Shown: piece after piece, positions 33,959-41,679 of the stretch
How the letters are laid out: each line of letters starts with the position of its first letter
Numbering within the stretch: position 1 is the first letter of the stretch
Notes under the pieces: generated by a model
The model's database searches: none
Seen by the model: only the letters and a program-made list of their open reading frames with translations
Told to the model about the DNA's origin: nothing
Source: Paenibacillus sp. PL2-23
Lineage (GTDB): Bacteria; Bacillota; Bacilli; Paenibacillales; Paenibacillaceae
DNA: 64,000 nt
Reading direction: 5' to 3'
Assembly: GCF_040834005.1 (NCBI RefSeq)
Contig: NZ_CP162129.1
Coordinates: forward strand, 5,266,501 to 5,330,500
Position numbers and translations under genes: made by a program

Positions 33959-35607
33959 CAGCTTAGGTCCCCTACCTCCTAGGCAGTCCGTATTTTGGAA
34001 AACAGGCGTAGAAGATTGTGTATCTTACAACATTCCCATCTTCGGATTCAAACAAGAAGCGCTTTTCACAGGAAGCAAGGCATGCGAAATAAACCTCCTT
34101 TTTTACAGGGGGGAGGCGACTGGTGGCTGTGCTTGCGTTTCATTCACAATAATCAGGCAAATGCCTGGTAGATTCGACGAACGGTTTGGAACCATGGACT
34201 GTAACGGCCGAAATTGAAGGACGTTTGTCGGGCATGGCGGCTGACTCTAGCTGCGATGTAGATGATGTTCTGAATGACAGTTCGGATACGACGGCGCCCG
34301 ACGCCTCCACGAATCGGTGCATCATCTTGACGTAAGCTTTCTTGTCCCATGATGCGAAGCAGGTTATAGGCGAATACGCCAGCGTGCAGGACTAGCTCAT
34401 TCGTATCGAACTTGCCTGCCGGCAATCGCTCCAAATCTAGATCGGTCTTAAGCTCACTATGAAATTGCTCGCTTGTGCCATGATCGCGATAAAGCTCAAT
34501 GACACGCCATGGCGAGCAAGTCAGAGATGTCCAGTAAACGTTCACTTCCACATCTGGAAACATGAGCACCTGCCCATCCCGATCGATCGTACGCACGATG
34601 ACTTGGAACACTTGACGCAGGTTACAATCGAAGTCTTTCTGTGGAAATGTAATCGCGCCGATGTAGGTGGTCTTCCCAGGGCGTTGCTCACAAGATATCC
34701 CTTTGTCTTCGGCTACTCGCAGCCAGCTTTCTTTGGAAGCGCCGCGAAGATTGACTTTAATGATGTAGTCAACATCTTTCTCCGCGTGGCAAACTTGCAA
34801 GTTTTCAAGACTATCGTGAGCAGAATCCATACGGACGAGTAGACGATCACTTGTAATGCGACGAGCGTAATGAATCGTTTCCCGAAGGAAATCAGCACCA
34901 TCTTTCTGGCTGTGTGTACTACCTTCACGCAATTGAAGATTTACGCCATACCCTTCTCGGCCCAAATAGGCAAAGATGGGGGCATATCCAAATGTTCCTT
35001 TGTACGTGAGGGAGACACCTTCTTTTTTCGTGCCGGAGTTATCGAACGGCGAAACGTCAATGTCCAGCGGTATGACCGTATGCTCGCCTGCGTCAAGTCC
35101 AGTTACCGGGGCATTGAGGTTTCGGATGAGGTCGGCAGATTCCTGCAACAGAATGTCATTCCAATTGGCATCTATTGTTTGTGCAGCGGCATCCAGTCGC
35201 TGACGGAGCGTAGGGCTTGAAGGCACTTTGCGAATACCCAGGCATGTTTGAAACACCGTATCTTTGCGAAAAGGCTCGATGTGGTCGAAATCGCTTTTAC
35301 CTTGGCAGAGCAGACCAAGATAGCTTTTCATGACTTCGCCGTTCCCGTGGATCGGATTCTCCATTCCTTTAACGGCTGAGCGATTAAGACGCTGAGACAA
35401 CTGTGTATGGGAAAGCAGCGCACCGACCGCAGCCAAGCCTGCATGCGTTGTTAAGAGGATTTCCTTAGATTGGGTGAATTGGATCTTCATATTCAGCACC
35501 TCGTTGGTGAAAGTAGATAATAAGCGATTATCTTTAATTTTCGACTTCAGAGATGCATTTTCCTTTAAATATCTCGGTTTTTATAAACTTTGTATCACGG
35601 ATTCAGG
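33946..35607 (-). mobile_element. Insertion sequence of the IS1380 type, 1662 bp
   Basis: It has a single transposase gene and ends in perfect 13-bp inverted repeats, CCTGAATCCGTGA at the left and its complement at the right. It is flanked by 5-bp direct repeats TTAAA. Size, inverted repeats beginning with CC and the transposase type all suit IS1380. Both ends and the transposase gene are intact, so it may still move. Confidence 0.93.
34153..35490 (-). CDS. IS1380-family DDE transposase
   Basis: The ATG at 35490 has GAGGTG 6 nt upstream and gives 445 residues, a full-length member. The DDE set can be followed: PLDIDVSPFDNSGTKKEGVS (about 145-165, first Asp), LLVRMDSAHDSLEN (about 220, second Asp) and ELYRDHGTSEQFHSELKTD (about 340-360, Glu). 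The GYAPIFAYLGREGY-type stretch is also typical of the family. There is no frameshift or stop. It sits alone between the IS ends. Confidence 0.94.
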   Translation of the reverse strand: MKIQFTQSKEILLTTHAGLAAVGALLSHTQLSQRLNRSAVKGMENPIHGNGEVMKSYLGLLCQGKSDFDHIEPFRKDTVFQTCLGIRKVPSSPTLRQRLDAAAQTIDANWNDILLQESADLIRNLNAPVTGLDAGEHTVIPLDIDVSPFDNSGTKKEGVSLTYKGTFGYAPIFAYLGREGYGVNLQLREGSTHSQKDGADFLRETIHYARRITSDRLLVRMDSAHDSLENLQVCHAEKDVDYIIKVNLRGASKESWLRVAEDKGISCEQRPGKTTYIGAITFPQKDFDCNLRQVFQVIVRTIDRDGQVLMFPDVEVNVYWTSLTCSPWRVIELYRDHGTSEQFHSELKTDLDLERLPAGKFDTNELVLHAGVFAYNLLRIMGQESLRQDDAPIRGGVGRRRIRTVIQNIIYIAARVSRHARQTSFNFGRYSPWFQTVRRIYQAFA

Positions 35608-35612
35608 TTAAA
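35595..35612. repeat. Right inverted repeat and target duplication of the IS
   Basis: TCACGGATTCAGG (35595-35607) is the right inverted repeat, and TTAAA (35608-35612) is the second target copy. Confidence 0.93.
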
Positions 35613-36180
35613 GAGAGCACTTCCTGCCCCGTCCTCATATCCAGCGCGCCGGTCGGCTCATCCGCCAGCAGGATGGGCGGATGGGTCGCCAGCGCCCGGG
35701 CAATGGCTACCCGCTGCTGCTGGCCGCCGGACAGCTCGCTCGGCTTGTGAAGCATGCGCTCTCCAAGCCCCACCTGCTCCAGCGCGGTTACCGCCATTTC
35801 TCTCCGCAGCTTGCCGGGCAGCCCCCGGTAGATAAGGGGCAGCTCGCAGTTCTCCAGAGCTGTCAGCTTGGGGAGCAAATGGAATCCTTGAAAAATAAAT
35901 CCGATCTTCTTATTGCGAATATCGGCCAGCTTGTTGTCGTTAAGCCCTCGCACCTCCACGCCATCCAGCTTGTAGCTGCCCTCCGTAGGCGTATCGAGAC
36001 AGCCAATCATATTCATCATCGTCGACTTGCCGGAGCCGGATGGCCCTACAATGGCGACAAAGTCTCCCGGGTAGACGTTCAGCGACACGCCTTTCAGAAT
36101 CGTCGTTGTCTCCCGGCCCATCGTGTACTGCTTGACGATTCCGCTCATTTCAATCAGAGGGTCCCGCTTCGTTGTGCCTG

Positions 36181-37647
36181 TCATCGGGCGCCACCCCCGC
36201 CTCCGAAGCCCCCTCCTGCACCGCCGCCAGCGCGAACGCCTCCGCCGCCAGTGCCGCCTCCAAAGCCTCCTCCTCCGAAGCCGCCCGGCATCATGCCCGG
36301 CACCATCTGTATAGCATCCTCGTCCGAGCCTCTGCCCGCCGCTCCCTGAGGCAGCGGGATGAGGACCTCGTCTCCCTCTTCAAGTCCGGACAGGATTTCC
36401 ACATACGTGTCGTTGCTAATGCCGATCTCGACGGGCACCAACTGCCCTTCAAGCCCCGCCATCCCGGCCATGCCGGCCATTCCAGCCATGGCGCCGAAGC
36501 CTCCTCCTCGTCCGCCGCTCGGCTGCGTACCTTCACCCTGCCCTGCGCCGCCGGCCATTGCGCCGCGACCGCCGCCTCCTGCAGCGCCTTGTCCCTGCGT
36601 CGCACCATCGGCCTGGGCGTTCGGCCGCTGCGCCGCACCATCAGCTGGCGCGTTCTGCGACTGGCCCGCGCCCTCCACAGCCTCGCTTGGCTGGGCCGTC
36701 CCGCTCGCCTCACCCGCTCCCGGCGTGCGGACGAAGGTGCGATTGCCCATCTCCACGACGGCATCGACCGGCACGACAACAACATTTTCCCGCGATTCCA
36801 GCACAATATCCGCTTCTCCCGACATACCCGTCAGCACGCCGTCAATTTCCTTCAATAACAAGCGCACCTCGAACGCGGATACGCCGCCCGAGCTGGAGCC
36901 TTCCCGCGCAATCTCCGATACTGTCCCTTCATAAAGCCCATCAGGCAGCGCGTTCAAATAAATTTGCGCCGTCTGCCCGAGCTTCACGGAAGGAATATCC
37001 AGCTCGTCGACCGACACCACAAACTCCAGCAATTCGTAATCCACGATGTCCGCGATGACCGTATTGGGGTTCACCTCGTCACCGACCGACACCCCGCTCT
37101 CGATGACCTCGCCGTCTACCGAAGCCATGACCTGCGGCACTTCCTTCTGCTCCTCGTACAGCTCGGAGAGCTCCTCCTGCAGCTGCGAGATTTCCTTCTT
37201 CACATTCTCCATATTAGTTGTCAGCTTGTCCTTGGCAGCCTCTTCATTCTCCGTACCTGTCGCTTCCTTATATTGCGTCTGGTAATCCTCCAGCTGCTGC
37301 TCCTTGGTATCGATGCTCGTCTGCAGATTGGAAATTTCCTTCTCATAATCCTTTACCGGCTCCAAAGTAGCCAGCACCTGACCCGCTTGGACGCGGTCTC
37401 CCACCTGAAAATGCAGCTCCTGGATGGTTCCCGTCATACCGGAGGTGACCGTCTCCCGGGAATTCGCCACGACGCTGCCCGTCGCGCTGATCTTCAGCTC
37501 CAGATTGCTTCGAGTCGCCTGAACCGTCGTCGAGGTCGCTTCCTCCGCAGCTGCCAGCTTATCCGGCTGAAAATAATAATAAGCGCCTCCCGAGCCCGCG
37601 GCTACGAGAACCAGCGTAAGGCCTACCCACAATTTCCACTTTTTCAT
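36181..37647 (-). CDS. MacA/YknX-type membrane fusion (adaptor) protein
   Basis: The ATG at 37647 gives 488 residues. A membrane anchor lies at about 5-22 (LWVGLTLVLVAAGSGGAYYY). Next come a split lipoyl domain (GTIQELHFQVGDRVQAGQVL, about 75-95, and VGDEVNPNTVIADIV, about 190), a coiled coil (about 100-175, rich in Glu, Lys and Gln) and a beta-barrel. After about residue 300 comes an unusual low-complexity region: Ala/Gln/Gly with many RGGG-like runs, ending in about 40 residues of mostly Gly and Phe. YknX-like proteins join the permease outside the membrane. The ATPase ATG overlaps its stop by 4 nt, so one operon is clear. It is read away from the two-component system. Confidence 0.9.
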   Translation of the reverse strand: MKKWKLWVGLTLVLVAAGSGGAYYYFQPDKLAAAEEATSTTVQATRSNLELKISATGSVVANSRETVTSGMTGTIQELHFQVGDRVQAGQVLATLEPVKDYEKEISNLQTSIDTKEQQLEDYQTQYKEATGTENEEAAKDKLTTNMENVKKEISQLQEELSELYEEQKEVPQVMASVDGEVIESGVSVGDEVNPNTVIADIVDYELLEFVVSVDELDIPSVKLGQTAQIYLNALPDGLYEGTVSEIAREGSSSGGVSAFEVRLLLKEIDGVLTGMSGEADIVLESRENVVVVPVDAVVEMGNRTFVRTPGAGEASGTAQPSEAVEGAGQSQNAPADGAAQRPNAQADGATQGQGAAGGGGRGAMAGGAGQGEGTQPSGGRGGGFGAMAGMAGMAGMAGLEGQLVPVEIGISNDTYVEILSGLEEGDEVLIPLPQGAAGRGSDEDAIQMVPGMMPGGFGGGGFGGGTGGGGVRAGGGAGGGFGGGGGAR

Positions 37648-37745
37648 CGGCTGTGTTCCACCTTCCATAGTGTGCAGTTTCCGCCCACTCTAACACAGCT
37701 TCATGAACGCCAAATGAACGGAGCAGGCCGCCCTTCTCTCCTTAC

Positions 37746-37786
37746 ATTCAGCTAACTTTTAGGTTGATTTCAGCTTCGATTCAGCT
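37746..37786. promoter_or_regulatory. Three direct repeats in the divergent gap of exporter and two-component system
   Basis: TCAGCT occurs at 37748-37753, 37770-37775 and 37781-37786, each within an ATT(T)CAGCT. The starts are 22 and 11 nt apart, that is two turns and one turn of the helix. OmpR-type regulators usually bind such direct repeats. These could be sites for the regulator encoded just downstream. Confidence 0.45.
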
Positions 37787-37834
37787 GGCTCAGGTAAGCT
37801 AACGCTATACGCTGCCAAGAGGAAGGGGAGCCCT

Positions 37835-38509
37835 ATGCCCAAAATCGTAGTCGTAGACGATGACGCGAACATTCGAGAGCTTATCTCGTTATTTCTGAAG
37901 AGGGACGGCCATCAGGTCGTTGAAGCCGTGGATGGGATGGATGCGCTGGACAAGCTGGAGGCGGTGCGTCCGGATCTCGCCATTATAGATGTGATGATGC
38001 CGAGAATGGATGGCTGGGCGTTATGCTCGGCGCTGGGCGGGAGCTATGACTTTCCCAAGCTGATGCTGACGGCCAAGGGAGAGACGGCGCACAAGGTAAG
38101 AGGACTGGAGCTGGGTGCGGATGACTATATGGTGAAGCCGTTCGACCCGCCGGAGCTGCTCGCCAGAGTGAAGGCGCTGCTGCGAAGATTCCGGATTGCG
38201 GCGTCGCAGCGAATTACATGCGGCAGCGTCACGATGGACATGGCGGACTTCCGAATAACGTCGGGAGAGGAGCATATCTCCTTGCCGCCGAAGGAATTCC
38301 AGCTGCTGTTCAAGCTTGCCAGCTATCCAGGCAAAACCTTTGCAAGAGACGATCTTATCGAGCAGCTATGGGGCGTTAATTACGAAGGGGACGAGCGGAC
38401 GGTGGACGTTCATATCAAGCGGCTGAGAGACCGCTTCGCGGAGGAGCGGTACAGGTTCCGCATCGCCACGGTACGGGGCCTTGGCTACAGGCTGGAGATT
38501 CTGTCATGA
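37835..38509 (+). CDS. OmpR-family response regulator
   Basis: The 224 residues comprise a receiver domain (about 1-115) with the acidic pocket VVDDD, the phosphate acceptor in IIDVMMPRMDGW (about 53) and KPFDPPELLARVK (about 103), then a winged-helix DNA-binding domain (about 125-222) with DERTVDVHIKRLRDRF and VRGLGYRLE. GGAAGGGGAG precedes the ATG. The stop overlaps the kinase start by 4 nt. It probably controls the divergent exporter operon. Confidence 0.95.
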   Translation: MPKIVVVDDDANIRELISLFLKRDGHQVVEAVDGMDALDKLEAVRPDLAIIDVMMPRMDGWALCSALGGSYDFPKLMLTAKGETAHKVRGLELGADDYMVKPFDPPELLARVKALLRRFRIAASQRITCGSVTMDMADFRITSGEEHISLPPKEFQLLFKLASYPGKTFARDDLIEQLWGVNYEGDERTVDVHIKRLRDRFAEERYRFRIATVRGLGYRLEILS

Positions 38510-39942
38510 CGCGACCCCGGCTTCAAACCGACCGGTTCACAACGGGCCGCCTCAGCCCGTTCCGCTCGTTGTATGTACGGATCATGGCCACCTTCCTGGT
38601 TGTCGTCCTGATCAGCATCGGGCTGTCCTACCTGCTCACCAGCGCGCTGTTCAAGCAGCAATCCCGCGGCACCGCCATGCGGGAGGTCGACAGCGCCTTC
38701 GGTCTGATCGAGCAGCTGCAGGGCATCTCCGAGCCGGCATCCCTGGAGTCCTTCCTGGGGGAGGTCGCCCGTATTCACCATATGACAATCGCGGCAGTCA
38801 GTCCGCGCCTCGATATAGTGGCGGCGGGTGACGAGGCCGACACGCTGAAGGCCAGACTGTTGAATGCGCCTGAGCTGCCTGCCATGCTGTCCGGAGCCGC
38901 CTCTCGTGTGGCGTTGCGAGGCGAGACGACGGATGGGAGACTGCCGCCCCCCGCCGCCATCGGCAGACTGGTGAAGCTTGGCCATGAGAGCTGGGCCTTG
39001 TTCGTGCTGCCTGCTCGCTATCCGGCGAACAGCAATTTTATGTGGACGGCCGTGACCCTGCTGCTCTCACTGCTCGTCATCGGCTCCGCGCTCATTGATA
39101 TAGCCGCGAGATATCTCGTGAAGCCGATCAAACGGCTCAACGAAGCGGCCTTGTCGATGGCCACCGGCAACTTCGCTGTTCGCGTGCCCGCACACCGAAG
39201 AGACGAGCTCGGCAAGCTCGCCGAAAGCATGAACACCATGGCTCTCAGCCTCTCGCGCCTGGAGACGATGCGGCAGGACTTCGTCGCCAACGTCTCTCAT
39301 GAGCTGCAATCTCCGCTGACGTCCATCAACGGCTTTGCCGAAGCGCTGCGAAGCGACGACGTGACCAGCCAGGATCGGGATCGCTACGTCGGCATCATCC
39401 AGCAGGAGAGCGCCCGCTTGTCCAAGCTGTGCGAGAATCTGCTCAAGCTGTCCTCGCTGGATTCGCAGCAGCATCCCTATCATCCCGCCACGTTCCGGCT
39501 GGACAAGCAGCTTCGGCAGCTGGTGCTCGCTTGCGAGCCCGCCTGGCAGGCGAAGGCGCTGCGCATTGAGCTTCAGATGGAGCCTCTGACGCTACAGGGA
39601 GACGAGGACCTGCTCAGCGGCGTATGGAGCAACCTGCTGACGAACAGCATCAAGTTCACGCCAGACGGAGGCACAATCTCCGTCAAGCTCGAGCGGCGCG
39701 GCGACACTGCTTTCGTCGAAGTGGAGGACTCCGGCGTCGGCGTCGCGGAGTGGGACCGCGAGCGTATATTCGAGCGCTTCTATAATGCCGACTCCTCCCG
39801 CAACCGGAACGCCGGCGGGAGCGGACTCGGGCTCTCGATCGCCCGCAAGATCGTCGAGCTCCACGGCGGCACGATTTCTCTGAGCGACGCGCAGCCGGGA
39901 CAAGCTGGCTCCACATTTATTGTGACGCTGCCCATTGCATAG
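38506..39942 (+). CDS. Membrane sensor histidine kinase
   Basis: The 478 residues have a membrane segment at about 24-45, an extracytoplasmic sensor of about 130 residues, a second segment at about 180-200, and HAMP (about 205-255). A HisKA domain carries the phospho-His in NVSHELQSPLTSINGF, and an HATPase domain has LLTNSIKFTP (N box), VEDSGVGV (G1), IFERFYNADSS (F box) and GGSGLGLSIARKI (G2). All catalytic boxes are intact. The sensor shows no known domain. Together with the regulator it likely senses a compound handled by the neighbouring exporter, as cell-envelope stress systems do; that is inference. Confidence 0.94.
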   Translation: MTRPRLQTDRFTTGRLSPFRSLYVRIMATFLVVVLISIGLSYLLTSALFKQQSRGTAMREVDSAFGLIEQLQGISEPASLESFLGEVARIHHMTIAAVSPRLDIVAAGDEADTLKARLLNAPELPAMLSGAASRVALRGETTDGRLPPPAAIGRLVKLGHESWALFVLPARYPANSNFMWTAVTLLLSLLVIGSALIDIAARYLVKPIKRLNEAALSMATGNFAVRVPAHRRDELGKLAESMNTMALSLSRLETMRQDFVANVSHELQSPLTSINGFAEALRSDDVTSQDRDRYVGIIQQESARLSKLCENLLKLSSLDSQQHPYHPATFRLDKQLRQLVLACEPAWQAKALRIELQMEPLTLQGDEDLLSGVWSNLLTNSIKFTPDGGTISVKLERRGDTAFVEVEDSGVGVAEWDRERIFERFYNADSSRNRNAGGSGLGLSIARKIVELHGGTISLSDAQPGQAGSTFIVTLPIA

Positions 39943-40156
39943 GCTGCCGGTAACCTTGCAGCGGCGATGCTTCCACAGCTTCCTTCTTCAGCTTGAACGC
40001 TGACTCCAGACTGGCTGCAAGCGCGTCGTTATTTTCGCCGGGATGGACGATTCTGATCTGCACGTAGCCTTCGTCCTTGGTCTGCTGCAGGAAGCGGAAG
40101 ATGGTCGACCGCTATACGCCGAGCTTCCTCGCGATTTCCTCTTGATTCTGATTCAT
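39941..40156 (-). pseudogene. Truncated SorC/DeoR-type sugar regulator remnant
   Basis: Read from an ATG at 40156, the minus strand gives MNQNQEEIARKLGV, a TAG stop, then RSTIFRFLQQTKDEGYVQIR and IVHPGENND in the same frame. This matches the helix-turn-helix and linker of SorC-family regulators, where the stop replaces the usual Ser of 'GVSRSTVSRLL'. After about 70 codons the homology ends next to the kinase stop codon. Only the N-terminus is left, so it is a dead fragment. It lies beside the TnpB element and shows that this stretch has been rearranged. Confidence 0.75.
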
Positions 40157-40199
40157 TTCATATTGAACACTCCCGCCACCTATAAGATGGAAGATTCTT

Positions 40200-40297
40200 G
40201 GGTTGTTGCTCCTCACGGAGCAAAGTCGTAGCGATATTTTTTTGAAATATCGTACACCAAGCGATCCCTGTGGTTCCCACAGTTCCTATTTTGTTCG
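40200..40297 (-). ncRNA. Probable omega (guide) RNA region of TnpB
   Basis: Three hairpins follow tnpB on its own strand: CTGTGG/CCACAG (40268-40282), CGATATTT/AAATATCG (40232-40252) and TTGCTCC/GGAGCAA (40206-40223). In studied TnpB elements the guide RNA covers the gene's 3' end and the element's right end, and its guide is the adjoining host sequence. By that model the guide here would come from just below 40200. The call rests on position and structure only. Confidence 0.45.
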
Positions 40298-41386
40298 TTA
40301 CTGGGCCATGGCCTTTATGTTTTGTGCCGCATTCCAATCTCGGTCATGCAGCGTTTGGCAAGATGAACATGACCATTCCCGTACGCTCAAATCTTTCACT
40401 TCTGCTTGCTTGGTCCCACAGACGTGACAGGTTTGAGTTGTTGGCGCAAATACCGGTGTTTCCTTGATCGTTCGGCCATACCACTTGGCTTTGTAATGCA
40501 GTTGTCGACTCATTTCGCCCCAGGAAGCATCGGCTATGTGCTTGGCGAGGTGTTGTTGTTTCATCATGTTAGCAATGCGTAAGTCCTCGAGACAGATCGT
40601 TTGGTTTTCACGGATCCATTTCGTAGTCTGCTTATGCATCGCGTCTAATCGGCTATTTCGAATCCTTTCATGGATGAGGGCGACTTTTCTTTTCGCTTTA
40701 GACCAGTTACTTCCGCCTTGTTTCCTTCTTGCAAGGATGCGCTGCCATTTCGTGAGCAGCCGTTCATATCGCAATGTATATCTTGGATTATCCATTGCAG
40801 GACCTTCCGAAGGCACGGCAAGATACTTGATACCCACGTCAATGCCAAGTATGCTGTCCGTTAAAGGAAGAGGCTGGATGTCAACCTCGCATACCAACGA
40901 TACAAACCATTTGCCGCTTGGGGCTAGTCGTACGGTAGCGGATAGGATCCGGCCTTCGATCTCTCTTGACTTGGCATAGGGTACAGAGCCTAGCTTGGGA
41001 AGCTGCAGACGGTTTCCCTTCACGGCAATGTTCCCATTTGTATATCGCGTCGTATAGCTTTGTACGGGATGCTTGCGGCTCTTGAAGCGAGGTGGATCAT
41101 TCTGCTTGTTGAAGTAGCGCTGAAATCCGTCAGCCAAGTTTCGCACAGCCGACTGCAGAGCAATGCTGTCCACTTCTTTCAACCACGACCACTCGCGCTT
41201 CATTTCAGGAAGCTGAGATGCACATGTGTTATAGGACAACCCTTTGCCTGTAGCCTCATAGGTCTGATTCCATTTCGCTAGGAGGTGGTTGAACACAAAG
41301 CGGCAGCAACCCAATGTTTTGCGCAATTGCATCATTTGTACATGACTTGGATAGATACGAAATTTGAAAGCTTTATGCTGGAGCAT
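40298..41386 (-). CDS. tnpB: TnpB RNA-guided nuclease (IS605 OrfB family)
   Basis: From the ATG at 41386 the protein has 362 residues. The start FKFRIYPSHVQMMQLRKTLG is the N-terminal HTH_OrfB block. The RuvC residues are all present: Asp in LGIDVGIKYLAV (about 190), Glu in CLEDLRIANM (about 270) and Asp in HDRDWNAAQNI (about 350). The zinc finger CHVCGTKQ ... WSCSSC (about 320-340) is complete. TnpB proteins use an RNA copied from the element's 3' end to cut DNA at a TAM-flanked target, which keeps the element in place. This copy seems intact and could be active. AGGTGA lies 11 nt upstream. Confidence 0.93.
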   Translation of the reverse strand: MLQHKAFKFRIYPSHVQMMQLRKTLGCCRFVFNHLLAKWNQTYEATGKGLSYNTCASQLPEMKREWSWLKEVDSIALQSAVRNLADGFQRYFNKQNDPPRFKSRKHPVQSYTTRYTNGNIAVKGNRLQLPKLGSVPYAKSREIEGRILSATVRLAPSGKWFVSLVCEVDIQPLPLTDSILGIDVGIKYLAVPSEGPAMDNPRYTLRYERLLTKWQRILARRKQGGSNWSKAKRKVALIHERIRNSRLDAMHKQTTKWIRENQTICLEDLRIANMMKQQHLAKHIADASWGEMSRQLHYKAKWYGRTIKETPVFAPTTQTCHVCGTKQAEVKDLSVREWSCSSCQTLHDRDWNAAQNIKAMAQ

Positions 41387-41550
41387 CGTCTGATTCGTCA
41401 CCTCGCTGCAATAGAGATGAATGTTAATTCATCCCAATTATAGAACAAATGTTCGTATTTGTCCACGAACAAAATGCCCGATTCAGCCCCTGCCTACACT
41501 CTCACTTCGTGAGTAAGGTAGCTTAGAGGCGGGGGGTATTCTCGGTGTCT

Positions 41551-41603
41551 ATAATAAAAAGCGAGAGACTGTCTTCCATCCGCCAGAGCCCATGTCTCTG
41601 TCG
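41551..41603 (-). terminator. Probable terminator of murA
   Basis: On the minus strand CGACAGAGAC and GTCTCTCG pair with a small bulge, followed by CTTTTTATTATAG. The distance to the murA stop is about 75 nt. Confidence 0.6.
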
Positions 41604-41679
41604 GCTGCAAGAAAGCCTCCCGCTATGCGTGGGTGAGGGTTGCACGTGCTGCACCTCATCCTATATAGGTGACGCTGGG

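Larger units (their letters stand above)
33756..36184 (-). pseudogene. MacB/YknY-type ABC ATPase gene split by an IS1380-type insertion
   Basis: The first 192 codons (from the ATG at 36184) carry Walker A GPSGSGKST, the Q-loop FIFQGFHLLP, the signature LSGGQQQRVAIARALA and Walker B ILLADEPTGALD. They run into the IS and stop after VLSLT. The remaining 61 codons lie at 33756-33940 and begin IEELNRNGHTIVLITHDMD, which supplies the switch His. Removing the IS and one copy of TTAAA rejoins QEVLSL and IEELNR in frame, giving a 253-residue protein of normal length. So the gene was intact until a recent insertion. The truncated product lacks the H-loop and should be inactive. The ATG overlaps the adaptor gene's stop. 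Confidence 0.95.
40200..41520 (-). mobile_element. TnpB-only element of the IS200/IS605 type
   Basis: The element has a tnpB gene and no tnpA. A small hairpin at 41501-41513 (CTCAC/GTGAG) lies at the probable left end, and a 7-bp hairpin at 40206-40223 (TTGCTCC/GGAGCAA) lies at the probable right end. IS200/IS605 ends carry such subterminal hairpins and have no inverted repeats or target duplication, so the limits are only approximate. Movement would need a TnpA from elsewhere. Confidence 0.7.

Noticed and set aside
35603..36184. A short, naturally truncated ABC ATPase
   Set aside because: The missing C-terminus with the H-loop is found in frame on the far side of the IS.
40114..40116. TAG recoding (pyrrolysine or readthrough) in the SorC-like frame
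   Set aside because: The frame is also cut short after about 70 codons, so it is simply a decayed gene.
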